From Lachnospiraceae bacterium (GTDB lineage Bacteria; Bacillota; Clostridia; Lachnospirales; Lachnospiraceae), in NCBI GenBank assembly GCA_024685005.1, contig JAIKWF010000051.1, forward strand, positions 1 through 52,097: DNA of 52,097 nucleotides, written 5' to 3'. This document shows positions 16,694-25,965 of the stretch, one piece after another. Made by a program: the position numbers and the translations under genes. The notes beneath the pieces were generated by a model. It was not told the DNA's origin. It was given only the letters and a program-made list of their open reading frames with translations, and searched no databases. The stretch's first letter is position 1. The number at the start of each line of letters is the position of its first letter.

Positions 16694-17818
16694 ATGAACA
16701 ACAGGATCTGGGCCCGGGTTGATCTGGGAGCCATCCGGGCAAACATGGATGCCATGCATCATAATACAAAGGAAGATACAAAGCTCATTGCCGTGATCAA
16801 AGCTGACGGCTACGGACACGGGGCAGTGCCCATTGCAAAAAGCTTAGAGCCACTTGATTATGTGTTCGGGTATGCGGTAGCAACCGCAAACGAGGCACTG
16901 CAGCTGCGGGAAGCAGGACTGAAAAAACCGATCCTGATTTTGGGATATGTGTTTGAGGAAGACTATCCGAAGATGATCAAACATGATGTGCGGATGACCC
17001 TTTTTCGGGAGGATCAGATCACGGCCATATCCAGGGCCGCCGATCTGATGGGCGTAAAAGCCAAAGTCCACATTAAGGTGGATACGGGAATGAGCCGCAT
17101 CGGGATCACGCCGGATGATAAGGGAATGGCTTTTATCCAAAAAGCCATGGATACGGAGCAGATCGAAACGGAAGGGATGTTCACCCATTTTGCAAGAGCC
17201 GATGAAACCGACAAAGGAGCTCTGGAGGCGCAGTTTGCCCGCTATATGCAGTTTGCAGACAGAGTGAAAGAGGCCTTCCCCGGCAGGATCACCTATTATC
17301 ATGCCTCCAACAGCGCTGCCATCATTGAGTATCCCAAGGCTAATCTGGACATCGCAAGAGCAGGGATTGCCCTGTACGGTCTCTGGCCTTCCGAGGAAGT
17401 CAGAAAGGATATCCTGCCACTGCAGCCGGCCCTTTCCGTATACAGCAGGATCGTTTATATCAAAGACATCCCGGCGGGGACGGCGGTAAGCTATGGCGGG
17501 ACCTTTGTATCCGACAGGCCCATGCGCATCGCTACCATACCCGTGGGATATGCAGACGGATATCCCAGAGGTCTTTCCGGAAAAGGAGAGGTTCTGATCC
17601 GGGGCAAACGCTGCAGGATCTTAGGGCGCGTCTGCATGGACCAGTTTATGGCGGATGTAACGGATCTGCCGGAAGCTGCTAACGGTGACGTGGTAACGCT
17701 CCTTGGAAAAGACGGCGATCAGACCATTACAGCCGAGGAACTGGGGAATATCAGCGGGCGCTTTAATTATGAGCTTTGCTGTTTGTTTACGCCCAGGGTG
17801 CCCAGAGAGTATGTTTGA
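16694..17818 (+). CDS. alr: Alanine racemase
   Basis: 374 residues, typical length. A PLP enzyme making D-alanine for peptidoglycan. The PLP lysine is K36 in AVIKADGYGHG. The second catalytic base Tyr is Y267 in AVSYGGTF. VDTGMSRIGI, YHASNSAAI, DIARAGIALYG and ILGRVCMDQFMADV are the expected conserved blocks, and GYADGYPRGLS contacts the cofactor phosphate region. GGAGG precedes the ATG. It follows nnr by 28 bases, an arrangement common in Firmicutes. Its stop codon overlaps the -35 box of the next promoter. Confidence 0.96.
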   Translation: MNNRIWARVDLGAIRANMDAMHHNTKEDTKLIAVIKADGYGHGAVPIAKSLEPLDYVFGYAVATANEALQLREAGLKKPILILGYVFEEDYPKMIKHDVRMTLFREDQITAISRAADLMGVKAKVHIKVDTGMSRIGITPDDKGMAFIQKAMDTEQIETEGMFTHFARADETDKGALEAQFARYMQFADRVKEAFPGRITYYHASNSAAIIEYPKANLDIARAGIALYGLWPSEEVRKDILPLQPALSVYSRIVYIKDIPAGTAVSYGGTFVSDRPMRIATIPVGYADGYPRGLSGKGEVLIRGKRCRILGRVCMDQFMADVTDLPEAANGDVVTLLGKDGDQTITAEELGNISGRFNYELCCLFTPRVPREYV

Positions 17819-17844
17819 CAAAAAAAGAGCGTAAATGATATACT
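17815..17844 (+). promoter_or_regulatory. Promoter of the CBS/CorC gene, overlapping the alr stop
   Basis: TTGACA (17815-17820), 18-bp spacer, TATACT (17839-17844). The -35 box includes the alr stop codon. Confidence 0.7.
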
Positions 17845-17916
17845 AATTCGAGTGTGCATTTTTTTGATCGGCACTAAATAGGCGATCTGCACTGCCGAAA
17901 AGAAAGAGGTGGAGAT

Positions 17917-18738
17917 TTGTTCGGAATCAAGCGTTCCAAGCAGCAGTCGGAAGAAGACATCATTTCCATGGTGGACGAGGGACATGAACAGGGTGTGGTA
18001 CTGGAAAACGAAGCGGAGATGATCCATAATATCTTTGCTTTTTCCGATAAATGTGCCAGTGATATCATGACTCACAGGGGAAATATCGTGGCCATTGATG
18101 CCAAAATGTCGCTGAAGGCGGCATACGACTTTATGCTCAAATCCCACAATACCAGATTTCCCGTATACGAAGGAAATTTGGACCATATTGTAGGACAGAT
18201 CCATTTTAAGGATGCATGCAGAGCCCTTGCCGGCGGCAGGAACGATAAAAAGAGCGTCCGCACTGTTCCCGGTCTGATCAGGGAAGTGCGTTTCATCCCC
18301 GAAACCAGGAAGCTGAACAATCTTTTCGAGGCAATGCAGCTGAATAAGATCCATCTTGTCATGGTCATTGATGAGTACGGTCAGACTGTGGGTCTGGTAG
18401 CTATGGAGGATATCCTGGAAGAGATCGTGGGAGAGATCCTCGATGAGTATGATGAGGATGATACTTCTATTACGGAAAAAGGTGCCGACCGTTATGAGAT
18501 CGACGGACAGACAGATCTGGATGGTCTGGGGAAACGGCTGGGGATCACCTTTGAAGCCGGCGAGATCGAAACGCTGAACGGACTGATGACAGCAAACCTT
18601 GGTCACATTCCCAAAGAGGATGAAGTGGTGGAAATGGATTACGGAGGCTACCATTTCAAAAGTCTTTCCGTTTCGGGGAAGGTGATCAGAGAGGTTTTGG
18701 TAACAAAGGAGCCCGGCCCTGTTAAAAACGACCAGTGA
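17917..18738 (+). CDS. CBS-pair / CorC_HlyC domain protein without the DUF21 membrane domain
   Basis: 273 residues. After a short charged N-terminus there is the HlyC/CorC lead-in (EEDIISMVDEGHEQGVVLENEAEMIHNIFAFSDKCASDIMTHR), a CBS pair (about 45-170, with TRFPVYEGNLDHIVGQIHFKD and LVMVIDEYGQTVGLVAMEDILEEIVGEI) and a C-terminal transporter-associated domain (about 190-262). Full-length relatives are membrane proteins linked to Mg2+/Co2+ efflux; this one has no membrane segment, like the soluble CorC/YbeX type. Start TTG 17917 is used because GAGGTGG lies just before it and no ATG is available. The exact role is inferred from family only. Confidence 0.85.
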   Translation: MFGIKRSKQQSEEDIISMVDEGHEQGVVLENEAEMIHNIFAFSDKCASDIMTHRGNIVAIDAKMSLKAAYDFMLKSHNTRFPVYEGNLDHIVGQIHFKDACRALAGGRNDKKSVRTVPGLIREVRFIPETRKLNNLFEAMQLNKIHLVMVIDEYGQTVGLVAMEDILEEIVGEILDEYDEDDTSITEKGADRYEIDGQTDLDGLGKRLGITFEAGEIETLNGLMTANLGHIPKEDEVVEMDYGGYHFKSLSVSGKVIREVLVTKEPGPVKNDQ

Positions 18739-18758
18739 CCGGTTCGCTACGTATTCAG

Positions 18759-18781
18759 GATAACAGCTTAGTACTGTTATC
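18759..18781. other. Inverted repeat upstream of yebC
   Basis: Perfect 8-bp arms GATAACAG / CTGTTATC with a 7-nt loop, 18 bases before the yebC start and just before its GGAGGAG. No T tract follows, so it is not a normal terminator. It could be an operator or an mRNA hairpin. Confidence 0.5.
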
Positions 18782-18799
18782 ATTATATAAGGAGGAGTT

Positions 18800-19531
18800 A
18801 TGTCAGGACATTCTAAATTTGCCAACATTAAACACAAAAAGGAAAAGAACGATGCGGCCAAGGGTAAGATCTTTACCATCATCGGTCGAGAGATCGCAGT
18901 TGCGGTAAAGGAAGGCGGACCGGATCCGGCTAACAATTTTAAACTGGCAACGGTCATTGCGAAAGCAAAGGCTAACAATATGCCCAACGATACCATTGAA
19001 CGCGGTATCAAGAAAGCAGCCGGTGAAGGCGGAAGCGTAAATTACGAAGCTGTTAGCTACGAAGGATACGGCCCCAGCGGTATTGCCGTGATCGTAGAGG
19101 CGCTGACGGATAACAAGAACCGTACCGCTGCCAATGTGAGAAGTGCTTTTACAAAGGGGAGCGGAAGCATCGGCACCCAGGGTTGTGTGTCTTTCATGTT
19201 CGATAAAAAAGGTCAGATCATCATCGACAAGGAAGAATGTGAAATGGATGCGGATGATCTGATGATGCTGGCTCTTGATGCCGGCGCAGAGGATTTTTCC
19301 GAGGAAGAGGACAGCTTTGAGATCGTAACAGCACCGGATGATTTCCAGGCAGTATACGATGCTTTGAATGAAGCTAAGATCCCCATGGCGCAGGCGGAGA
19401 TCACCATGATCCCCCAGACCTATGTGACTCTTACCGACGAGAATGACATCAAGCAGTTTAACAGAACCCTGGATCTTTTGGATGACGATGATGATGTACA
19501 GGCTGTATATCATAACTGGGAGGAAGCATAA
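18800..19531 (+). CDS. yebC: YebC/PmpR family protein
   Basis: 243 residues. It begins with the family signature [26 protein letters not shown] and continues with the conserved [35 protein letters not shown] and [28 protein letters not shown] blocks. Members were described as transcriptional regulators, and more recently some have been linked to relief of ribosome stalling; which applies here cannot be told. GGAGGAG supports the ATG. The glycosyltransferase start codon follows 2 bases after the stop. Confidence 0.94.
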   Translation: MSGHSKFANIKHKKEKNDAAKGKIFTIIGREIAVAVKEGGPDPANNFKLATVIAKAKANNMPNDTIERGIKKAAGEGGSVNYEAVSYEGYGPSGIAVIVEALTDNKNRTAANVRSAFTKGSGSIGTQGCVSFMFDKKGQIIIDKEECEMDADDLMMLALDAGAEDFSEEEDSFEIVTAPDDFQAVYDALNEAKIPMAQAEITMIPQTYVTLTDENDIKQFNRTLDLLDDDDDVQAVYHNWEEA

Positions 19532-19533
19532 CC

Positions 19534-20490
19534 TTGAAGAACAGACTTGCCATAGTTGTTCCCTGCTATCAGGAAGAAGAGATGCTCCCCATTACCGTTA
19601 AGGAATTGGGGGATGTACTGGGCGAGCTTGCTGCAAAAGGCAAGATCGCAAGGGACAGCTTTGTGTTGTTTGTGGATGACGGCAGCCGGGACAAAACCTG
19701 GCAGCTGATCAGTGAATATCATGATAAATACCCTTATGTGGAAGGGCTGAAGCTGGCAGGAAATGTGGGGCATCAGTTTGCCCTGACGGCCGGCATGCTC
19801 TGCGCCATGAAAAGCTGCGATATGCTCATTTCCATTGATGCGGATCTGCAGGATGATACGGACGTGATGGAAGAAATGATCGACAAGTTCCATGACGGCT
19901 GCGATATTGTTTACGGTGTTAGAAATGACAGGAAAAAAGACTCCCTGTTTAAACGGACTACGGCGGAGGCTTTTTACAAGTTTATGGCTGCCCTTGGGGT
20001 AAAGACGATCTATAACCATGCGGACTACCGGCTGATGAGTAAACGGGCGGTAGAGCATTTTGCGAAATTTGAAGAAACCAACCTGTATATCCGCGGTATT
20101 GTCCCTATGCTGGGATACCGGACGGATCAGGTATATTATGAACGGAAAGAACGGGTTGCCGGTGAGTCGAAATATCCTTTGGGGAAAATGCTTTCCCTGG
20201 CATGGAACGGCATCACTTCTTTTTCCGTAAAACCCATCAATTTTGTAACAACTCTGGGAGGCGTGATCATTTTCCTGTGTATTCTGGCAGGGATCTACGC
20301 GCTGATCTCATACGGAAGCGGTCATGTTGTGCCCGGCTGGACTTCCCTGATCCTTTCAGTATGGCTTCTTGGCGGCTTGCAGCTTTTTGCCATCGGCCTT
20401 GTGGGGCAGTATATCGGGAAGATCTATCTGGAGGTAAAACACAGACCGAGATATCAGGTTGAAACTTATCTGGAGAGTGAGAAGGACTGA
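19534..20490 (+). CDS. Family 2 glycosyltransferase, polyprenyl-phosphate sugar transferase type
   Basis: 318 residues. The N-terminal GT-A domain has AIVVPCYQEEEMLPIT, FVDDGSRDKTW and ISIDADLQDDTDVMEEM, with the DAD metal-binding motif. Two membrane helices follow (about residues 232-255 and 265-292), then a short tail. This layout matches the DPM1/GtrB/ArnC group that moves a sugar from a nucleotide donor to undecaprenyl phosphate at the inner membrane face. The sugar is not predictable. Start TTG 19534: GGGAGGA at the end of yebC is well placed, and the alternative ATGs lie inside the conserved domain. Confidence 0.88.
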   Translation: MKNRLAIVVPCYQEEEMLPITVKELGDVLGELAAKGKIARDSFVLFVDDGSRDKTWQLISEYHDKYPYVEGLKLAGNVGHQFALTAGMLCAMKSCDMLISIDADLQDDTDVMEEMIDKFHDGCDIVYGVRNDRKKDSLFKRTTAEAFYKFMAALGVKTIYNHADYRLMSKRAVEHFAKFEETNLYIRGIVPMLGYRTDQVYYERKERVAGESKYPLGKMLSLAWNGITSFSVKPINFVTTLGGVIIFLCILAGIYALISYGSGHVVPGWTSLILSVWLLGGLQLFAIGLVGQYIGKIYLEVKHRPRYQVETYLESEKD

Positions 20491-20505
20491 TACGGGGGTA
20501 TCACT

Positions 20506-20679
20506 ATGGGGCTTTTTCAAAAAGATGCTAAGAAACCCAATCTGATCAAGAATCCGTTGCCGGGGCCTACACCCCATACGGATCGAAGCGGTACGGACTA
20601 TGACTATGAGGTACCGCAGGACCAGATGCATTACGATATTGAAAGACCCAGTCGGAATTATTACGACATTCAGGAGTAG
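20506..20679 (+). CDS. Small acidic protein upstream of ftsK, 57 residues, unknown function
   Basis: The frame reads MGLFQKDAKKPNLIKN...PRPSRNYYDIQE in outline: a short basic N-terminus, a PLPGPTPH turn-rich segment, then an acidic Tyr/Asp-rich C-terminus (YDYEVPQDQMHYDIE). GGGGGT lies six bases before the ATG. It fits neatly between the glycosyltransferase (15 bases) and ftsK (38 bases) without overlap, and its amino-acid composition is protein-like. No signal peptide or membrane segment. I do not recognise the family. Confidence 0.55.
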   Translation: MGLFQKDAKKPNLIKNPLPGPTPHTDRSGTDYDYEVPQDQMHYDIERPSRNYYDIQE

Positions 20680-20717
20680 ATATTTTCAAAAAGTCAGGAT
20701 AAAAGGACGGAGAGACT

Positions 20718-23381
20718 ATGGCATCCTCTGCAGGAAGAAAGCCTTCCGCAGCTAAGAGATCCGGCAGCAGAAAAAGCGGGAGCTCCCGAAAAAGATCGGG
20801 AAGCAGATCCCGTCAGCAGGAGCGGATCGATGTTGCGGTCAGGGATGAGGTGATCCTTTGGTTGGGATTTGCCGTAACCATCCTGTTGTTTTTATGTAAT
20901 TTTCATCTGATCGGTAAGGCCGGAGACGCGGTAAGCAGCGTTATGTTCGGTCTTTTTGGCGTGCTTGCATATATTTTTCCCCTGGTGGCATTTTTCGGAT
21001 CCGTATTTGTTGTGGTAAATCTCGGAAAACCTGTGGTGGTGATCAAAGAGATCAGCGCCGTGATCATGTTTCTGGTGCTGGAAGTACTGTTTGCCATGAT
21101 CGGCGGACTGGATAAGATCGGAAACAGCGCAAAGGAATATTACGGATTTGCAAAAGAACATATAGTAAGCGGCGGCTTACTGGGAGGCGGTATCGCAAAG
21201 TGGATGGCAGGTGGTATCGGAAATGTGGGATGCATCACCATTTCAGTGATCCTGTTTCTTGTGACCTTTGTTCTGATCACGGAGCGTTCCATCCTTCGCG
21301 GTCTGCAGAAAACCGGCCGCAGGATGTTTGACAATATGCATGAGGATATGGAATACCGCATGCAGCGCAATGACCGAAGGTCCGAGGAGAGGCAGGAGCG
21401 CAGCAGAGCCAGAAAAGAACGGGTTGCGGACAGACTCCGGGAGGATGAGGAGAAGAGAGAACGCAAAAAAGTTAAGGGCGTAACCTTTGATACCACCCTG
21501 ACCCAGCAGGAAGAAGCCGGGGAGAGCGAAGCGGATATCGCCCAAAATGAAGCGGAAAATACGGAAGAGATGAAAGAGCTTCAGATGGCTGAAGATCTGG
21601 AAAAGATCCGTATCAAGGGACTGGATACGGAAACGGAAGAGTCTGCGGCCGAAGAAAGCCGGGGAGGACTGGCCGATGCGGTGGTCAGGGCTGCGGAGAT
21701 GGAAGAAATCACGGAAGATCTGCCCGGCGCTTCCGCCAATAAGAAAAAGCATAAGATTGAATTAAAAGACAGGATTACTCCCCAGGAGGAGCAGTCCGAT
21801 ATGCGCTCCATCGAGGAAGCGTTGGAAGAAGAGGCAGACAGGCTTTTGGCACCGGAAAGGAAAGAGGAAACCGCCCCTGTCGAAACAGCAGTGCCCAAAC
21901 CCAAAAAGAAGCCTTATAAACAGCCTCCTTTGAATCTGCTGTCCCTGCCGGGAGGCAAAAAGAATGTTTCTTCCGATCAGGAGCTTCGCCAGACGGCGCT
22001 GATGCTGACGCAGACCCTGGATACCTTTAAGGTGAAGGCGAAGGTTACGGATATCAGCAGAGGTCCGGCGGTAACAAGATTTGAACTGCAGCCGGAGCCC
22101 GGCGTGAAGGTTTCCAAGATCGTTTCCCTTTCGGATGATATTAAGCTGGCGCTGGCGGCTACGGATATTCGTATTGAAGCACCCATTCCCGGGAAATCCG
22201 CAGTGGGGATCGAGGTGCCCAATAAAGAAAATACCATGGTCAGTCTGCGGGAACTTTTGGAGTCGGGAGAATTCAAAAGGAATGACTCCAAACTGAGTTT
22301 TGCCGTAGGACGGGATATTGCCGGTCAGGTCATGGTGACGGATATTGCAAAGATGCCTCATATGCTCATTGCAGGATCTACCGGATCGGGTAAATCGGTT
22401 TGCATCAATACCCTGATCATGAGTATTTTGTATAAAGCAAGACCGGAGGAAGTAAAGCTGATCCTCATTGATCCCAAGGTGGTGGAGCTTAGCGTATATA
22501 ACGGGATTCCCCATTTGCTCCTTCCTGTGGTCACCGATCCGAAAAAGGCCGCTGCTGCTTTGCAGTGGGGTGTCAATGAAATGATGGACCGCTACAAGAA
22601 ATTCGAGGAGCAGGGTGTCCGGGATCTGAAGGGCTACAACCGCAAAATGGAAGAGCTTACCACCAATGACGGACAGCCCATGGATAAGCTGCCTCAGATC
22701 GTCATCGTGGTGGACGAGCTGGCAGACCTTATGATGGTGGCACCGGGAGATGTGGAAGAAGCTATCTGCCGTATCGCACAGCTTGCCCGTGCGGCGGGGA
22801 TCCATCTTGTGATCGCAACCCAAAGACCCAGTGTGGATGTCATCACCGGTCTGATCAAAGCAAATATGCCCAGCCGTATTGCCTTTGCGGTATCTTCCGG
22901 CGTAGACTCCAGAACCATTCTGGATATGGTAGGTGCGGAAAAACTGCTGGGAAAAGGAGACATGCTGTTCTATCCTCAGGGTATCCCCAAGCCTGTCAGG
23001 GTACAGGGCGCTTTTGTTTCCGATAAGGAAGTTGCGGCGGTTGTGGATTTTTTAAAGGAACACAGCGGCACCGATGGGGAAGACGAAAACGAAGTGATGA
23101 AGCAGATGGAGGCCATCGGCTCGGGAGATTCCGGCACGGATGGTCAAAGCAGCTTCGAAGAGCGGGATGAACTTTTTGCAAAAGCAGGAAGATTTATCAT
23201 CGAAAAGGATAAAGCATCCATCGGTATGCTCCAGAGAGTCTTTAAGATCGGCTTTAACAGAGCAGCCAGGATCATGGATCAGCTTGCTGATTATGGGGTG
23301 GTAGGTCCCGAAGAGGGGACCAAAGCCAGAAAGATCCTGATGGGACCGGATGAGTTTGAACGACTCTTGGAGGAGATCTGA
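20718..23381 (+). CDS. ftsK: FtsK/SpoIIIE DNA translocase
   Basis: 887 residues. The N-terminus is Ser/Arg/Lys-rich, followed by four membrane helices (about 47-190) that anchor the protein. A long charged linker rich in Glu/Arg covers about 210-410. The RecA-like motor follows with Walker [10 protein letters not shown] (about 553-561) and Walker [13 protein letters not shown] (about 661-672), plus [28 protein letters not shown]. The C-terminal gamma winged helix (about 815-885; [15 protein letters not shown]) reads KOPS/SRS-type DNA signals. It pumps chromosomal DNA through the septum at division or sporulation. FtsK and SpoIIIE cannot be told apart from sequence alone here. Confidence 0.93.
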   Translation: MASSAGRKPSAAKRSGSRKSGSSRKRSGSRSRQQERIDVAVRDEVILWLGFAVTILLFLCNFHLIGKAGDAVSSVMFGLFGVLAYIFPLVAFFGSVFVVVNLGKPVVVIKEISAVIMFLVLEVLFAMIGGLDKIGNSAKEYYGFAKEHIVSGGLLGGGIAKWMAGGIGNVGCITISVILFLVTFVLITERSILRGLQKTGRRMFDNMHEDMEYRMQRNDRRSEERQERSRARKERVADRLREDEEKRERKKVKGVTFDTTLTQQEEAGESEADIAQNEAENTEEMKELQMAEDLEKIRIKGLDTETEESAAEESRGGLADAVVRAAEMEEITEDLPGASANKKKHKIELKDRITPQEEQSDMRSIEEALEEEADRLLAPERKEETAPVETAVPKPKKKPYKQPPLNLLSLPGGKKNVSSDQELRQTALMLTQTLDTFKVKAKVTDISRGPAVTRFELQPEPGVKVSKIVSLSDDIKLALAATDIRIEAPIPGKSAVGIEVPNKENTMVSLRELLESGEFKRNDSKLSFAVGRDIAGQVMVTDIAKMPHMLIAGSTGSGKSVCINTLIMSILYKARPEEVKLILIDPKVVELSVYNGIPHLLLPVVTDPKKAAAALQWGVNEMMDRYKKFEEQGVRDLKGYNRKMEELTTNDGQPMDKLPQIVIVVDELADLMMVAPGDVEEAICRIAQLARAAGIHLVIATQRPSVDVITGLIKANMPSRIAFAVSSGVDSRTILDMVGAEKLLGKGDMLFYPQGIPKPVRVQGAFVSDKEVAAVVDFLKEHSGTDGEDENEVMKQMEAIGSGDSGTDGQSSFEERDELFAKAGRFIIEKDKASIGMLQRVFKIGFNRAARIMDQLADYGVVGPEEGTKARKILMGPDEFERLLEEI

Positions 23382-23421
23382 TACACTCCTCATACAGAGC
23401 AGAAAAGAATGGAGAAAAAGT

Positions 23422-25089
23422 ATGAAATCTGACATTGAGATCGCACAGGAGGCACAGCTTTGGCACATTTCCGATGTGGCAAAAAAGACCGGCCTGACAG
23501 AGGAAGAGCTGGAGTTTTACGGACGATATAAAGCCAAGATCTCCGATGAAGGCTTAAAAAAGCTGGAAGGGAACGGGAACGGTAAGCTGATCCTTGTGAC
23601 AGCCATCAATCCCACACCCGCGGGAGAAGGAAAGACCACCACAACGGTGGGCCTTGGTGATGCGCTGCAAAAGCGCGGCAAAAATGCGGTGATTGCCATT
23701 CGCGAACCCTCTCTTGGTCCCTGCTTCGGTATCAAAGGCGGAGCTGCCGGCGGCGGCTATGCTCAGGTGGTTCCCATGGAGGATCTGAATCTGCATTTTA
23801 CCGGTGACTTTCATGCGGTAACAAGTGCCAACAATCTGCTGGCTGCTATTTTGGACAATCATATCCAGCAGGGGAATGAGCTGAACATCGATACCAGAAA
23901 TATCGTTTGGAAAAGATGCCTTGATATGAACGACAGAGCCCTCCGGGACATTGTCATCGGTATGGGCGGAAAAGCCAACGGTTTTGTCAGAGAAGATCAT
24001 TTTATCATCACCGTGGCATCCGAGATCATGGCGATCCTTTGCCTGGCAGAGGATATGACGGATCTGAAGCAGAGACTTTCCAGGATCATTGTAGCCTATG
24101 ACCTTTCCGGCAATCCTGTAACGGCCGGAGATCTGAAGGCAGTGGGATCCATGGCAGCCCTTTTGAAAGATGCCATCCGTCCCAATTTGATCCAGACCTT
24201 AGAGCATACCCCGGCGCTGGTACATGGCGGTCCTTTTGCCAACATCGCCCACGGATGCAACTCCGTAAGAGCCACAAAAGCAGCCCTGAAAATGGCAGAC
24301 TATGTGGTTACGGAAGCAGGCTTTGGTTCCGATCTGGGCGGGGAAAAGTTTTTGGATATCAAGTGCAGACTTTCCGGTCTTGCACCTGATGCCATCGTTA
24401 TCGTAGCAACCATCCGCGCGCTGAAATATAACGGCGGCGTGCCGAAGGCAGAGCTTTCTTCGGAGAATATGGAAGCTTTGAAAAAAGGTATCGGAAACCT
24501 GGAAAAACATATGGAAAACATGAAACGCTACGGTGTGCCCGTGGTGGTTACCCTGAATGCGTTTGTTTCGGATACAGAGCAGGAAACCGCTTTTGTAAGA
24601 GACTTTGTGGAAGGCCGCGGATGCAGCTTTGCCCTTTCCGAAGTTTGGGAAAAAGGCTCCGAAGGCGGTCTGGATCTTGCAGACCGGGTGTTGGAGGCCA
24701 TGGAAGAAGAAGGCGAATTTACGCCGCTTTATAACGATGACCTTTCACTTACCGAAAAAATGGAAACCGTGGCAAAACAGATCTACGGCGCAGAGGGAAT
24801 CAGCCTGACGGCTGCAGCGAAAAAGCAGGTGGACAAGCTGACGGAAATGGGATTTTCGAATCTGCCGGTATGTATGGCAAAAACCCAGTATTCCCTTTCG
24901 GATCAGCCCGCGCTCCTCGGCAGACCCTCCGGCTTTACCGTTACGGTCAGGGAAGTGTACGTTTCGGCAGGCGCCGGATTTGTAGTGGCTTTGACGGGGA
25001 ATGTAATGACGATGCCGGGATTGTCCAAAAATCCTGCGGCATATTCCATAGACGTAAATGATGAAGGTAGGATTACAGGACTTTTTTAA
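23422..25089 (+). CDS. fhs: Formate-tetrahydrofolate ligase
   Basis: 555 residues, the standard length. It makes 10-formyl-tetrahydrofolate from formate, THF and ATP. The N-terminal [24 protein letters not shown] block contains the ATP loop (about 66-75), followed by [36 protein letters not shown], which is nearly invariant in the family. Start: ATG 23422 with GGAG seven bases upstream; an upstream in-frame ATG at 23350 lies inside ftsK. folD begins 12 bases downstream, so the two enzymes together interconvert formate and methylene-THF. A complete Wood-Ljungdahl set is not present in the window. Confidence 0.96.
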   Translation: MKSDIEIAQEAQLWHISDVAKKTGLTEEELEFYGRYKAKISDEGLKKLEGNGNGKLILVTAINPTPAGEGKTTTTVGLGDALQKRGKNAVIAIREPSLGPCFGIKGGAAGGGYAQVVPMEDLNLHFTGDFHAVTSANNLLAAILDNHIQQGNELNIDTRNIVWKRCLDMNDRALRDIVIGMGGKANGFVREDHFIITVASEIMAILCLAEDMTDLKQRLSRIIVAYDLSGNPVTAGDLKAVGSMAALLKDAIRPNLIQTLEHTPALVHGGPFANIAHGCNSVRATKAALKMADYVVTEAGFGSDLGGEKFLDIKCRLSGLAPDAIVIVATIRALKYNGGVPKAELSSENMEALKKGIGNLEKHMENMKRYGVPVVVTLNAFVSDTEQETAFVRDFVEGRGCSFALSEVWEKGSEGGLDLADRVLEAMEEEGEFTPLYNDDLSLTEKMETVAKQIYGAEGISLTAAAKKQVDKLTEMGFSNLPVCMAKTQYSLSDQPALLGRPSGFTVTVREVYVSAGAGFVVALTGNVMTMPGLSKNPAAYSIDVNDEGRITGLF

Positions 25090-25101
25090 GGGAGGTATGG
25101 T

Positions 25102-25935
25102 ATGAAACTGATCGACGGAAAAATGATCTCGGGGATGATCAAAGACGAAGTAAAAGAACAGGTAGAAAAATTAAAACAGCAGGGCAAAGAAGTTACCCTG
25201 GCGGTGATCTTAGTAGGAAACGATCCCGCATCTTCAGTATATGTGGGAAATAAGAAAAAAGCATGCGAATATACGGGAATCCGTTCGGAAAGCTATGAAC
25301 TGCCCGAAGATACCACCCAGGAAAAGCTTCTTGCACTGGTGGAAGAGCTGAACGGTCGTGACGATGTGAACGGAATTCTGGTACAGCTTCCTTTGCCTGC
25401 TCATATTGACGAGAAGACCGTCATCGATACCATCAGCCCCGACAAGGATGTGGACTGCTTCCATCCCCAGTCTGTGGGAAGAATGTGCATCGGTGAAAAG
25501 GGATTCCTTCCCTGTACGCCCGCAGGTATCATTGAACTTCTGAAACGATCCGATGTGGAGATCACAGGCAAGCACTGCGTGATCATCGGCAGAAGCAACA
25601 TTGTAGGAAAGCCCATGGCCATGCTGATGCTCCGTGAAAATGCCACGGTCACCATCTGCCATTCCAAAACAAAAGATCTGAAGGAAGTCTGCAAGAGTGC
25701 GGATATTCTCATTGTGGCCATCGGTAAACCCAAAATGATCGACAGCAGCTATGTGAAGGAAGGTGCTGTTGTCATTGATGTGGGAATTCACAGACTGGAA
25801 GGCAAGAAGCTTTGCGGAGATGTGGACTTTGAAGATGTAAAAGAAGTGGCGGGTGCCATTACTCCGGTTCCCGGCGGCGTGGGTCCCATGACCATTGCCA
25901 TGCTGATGAAAAACTGCGTCAGCGGCGTCAGATAA
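25102..25935 (+). CDS. folD: Bifunctional methylenetetrahydrofolate dehydrogenase / methenyl-THF cyclohydrolase
   Basis: 277 residues. Family blocks: SSVYVGNKKKACEYTGI with the catalytic Lys region, VNGILVQLPLPAHIDE, PDKDVDCFHP, FLPCTPAGIIELL, the nucleotide site VIIGRSNIVGKPMAMLM, and VITP-type end GAITPVPGGVGPMTIAMLM. It carries out NAD(P)-dependent oxidation of methylene-THF and hydrolysis to formyl-THF. GGGAGG supports the ATG. It directly follows fhs in a C1-metabolism pair. Confidence 0.96.
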   Translation: MKLIDGKMISGMIKDEVKEQVEKLKQQGKEVTLAVILVGNDPASSVYVGNKKKACEYTGIRSESYELPEDTTQEKLLALVEELNGRDDVNGILVQLPLPAHIDEKTVIDTISPDKDVDCFHPQSVGRMCIGEKGFLPCTPAGIIELLKRSDVEITGKHCVIIGRSNIVGKPMAMLMLRENATVTICHSKTKDLKEVCKSADILIVAIGKPKMIDSSYVKEGAVVIDVGIHRLEGKKLCGDVDFEDVKEVAGAITPVPGGVGPMTIAMLMKNCVSGVR

Positions 25936-25965
25936 GAGGAAGTTCTTTCAGTTAGGGGTGACAGT

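Noticed and set aside
17767-19011. 414-residue minus-strand frame
   Set aside because: Antisense across alr, the CBS gene and yebC, crossing a promoter; not protein-like.
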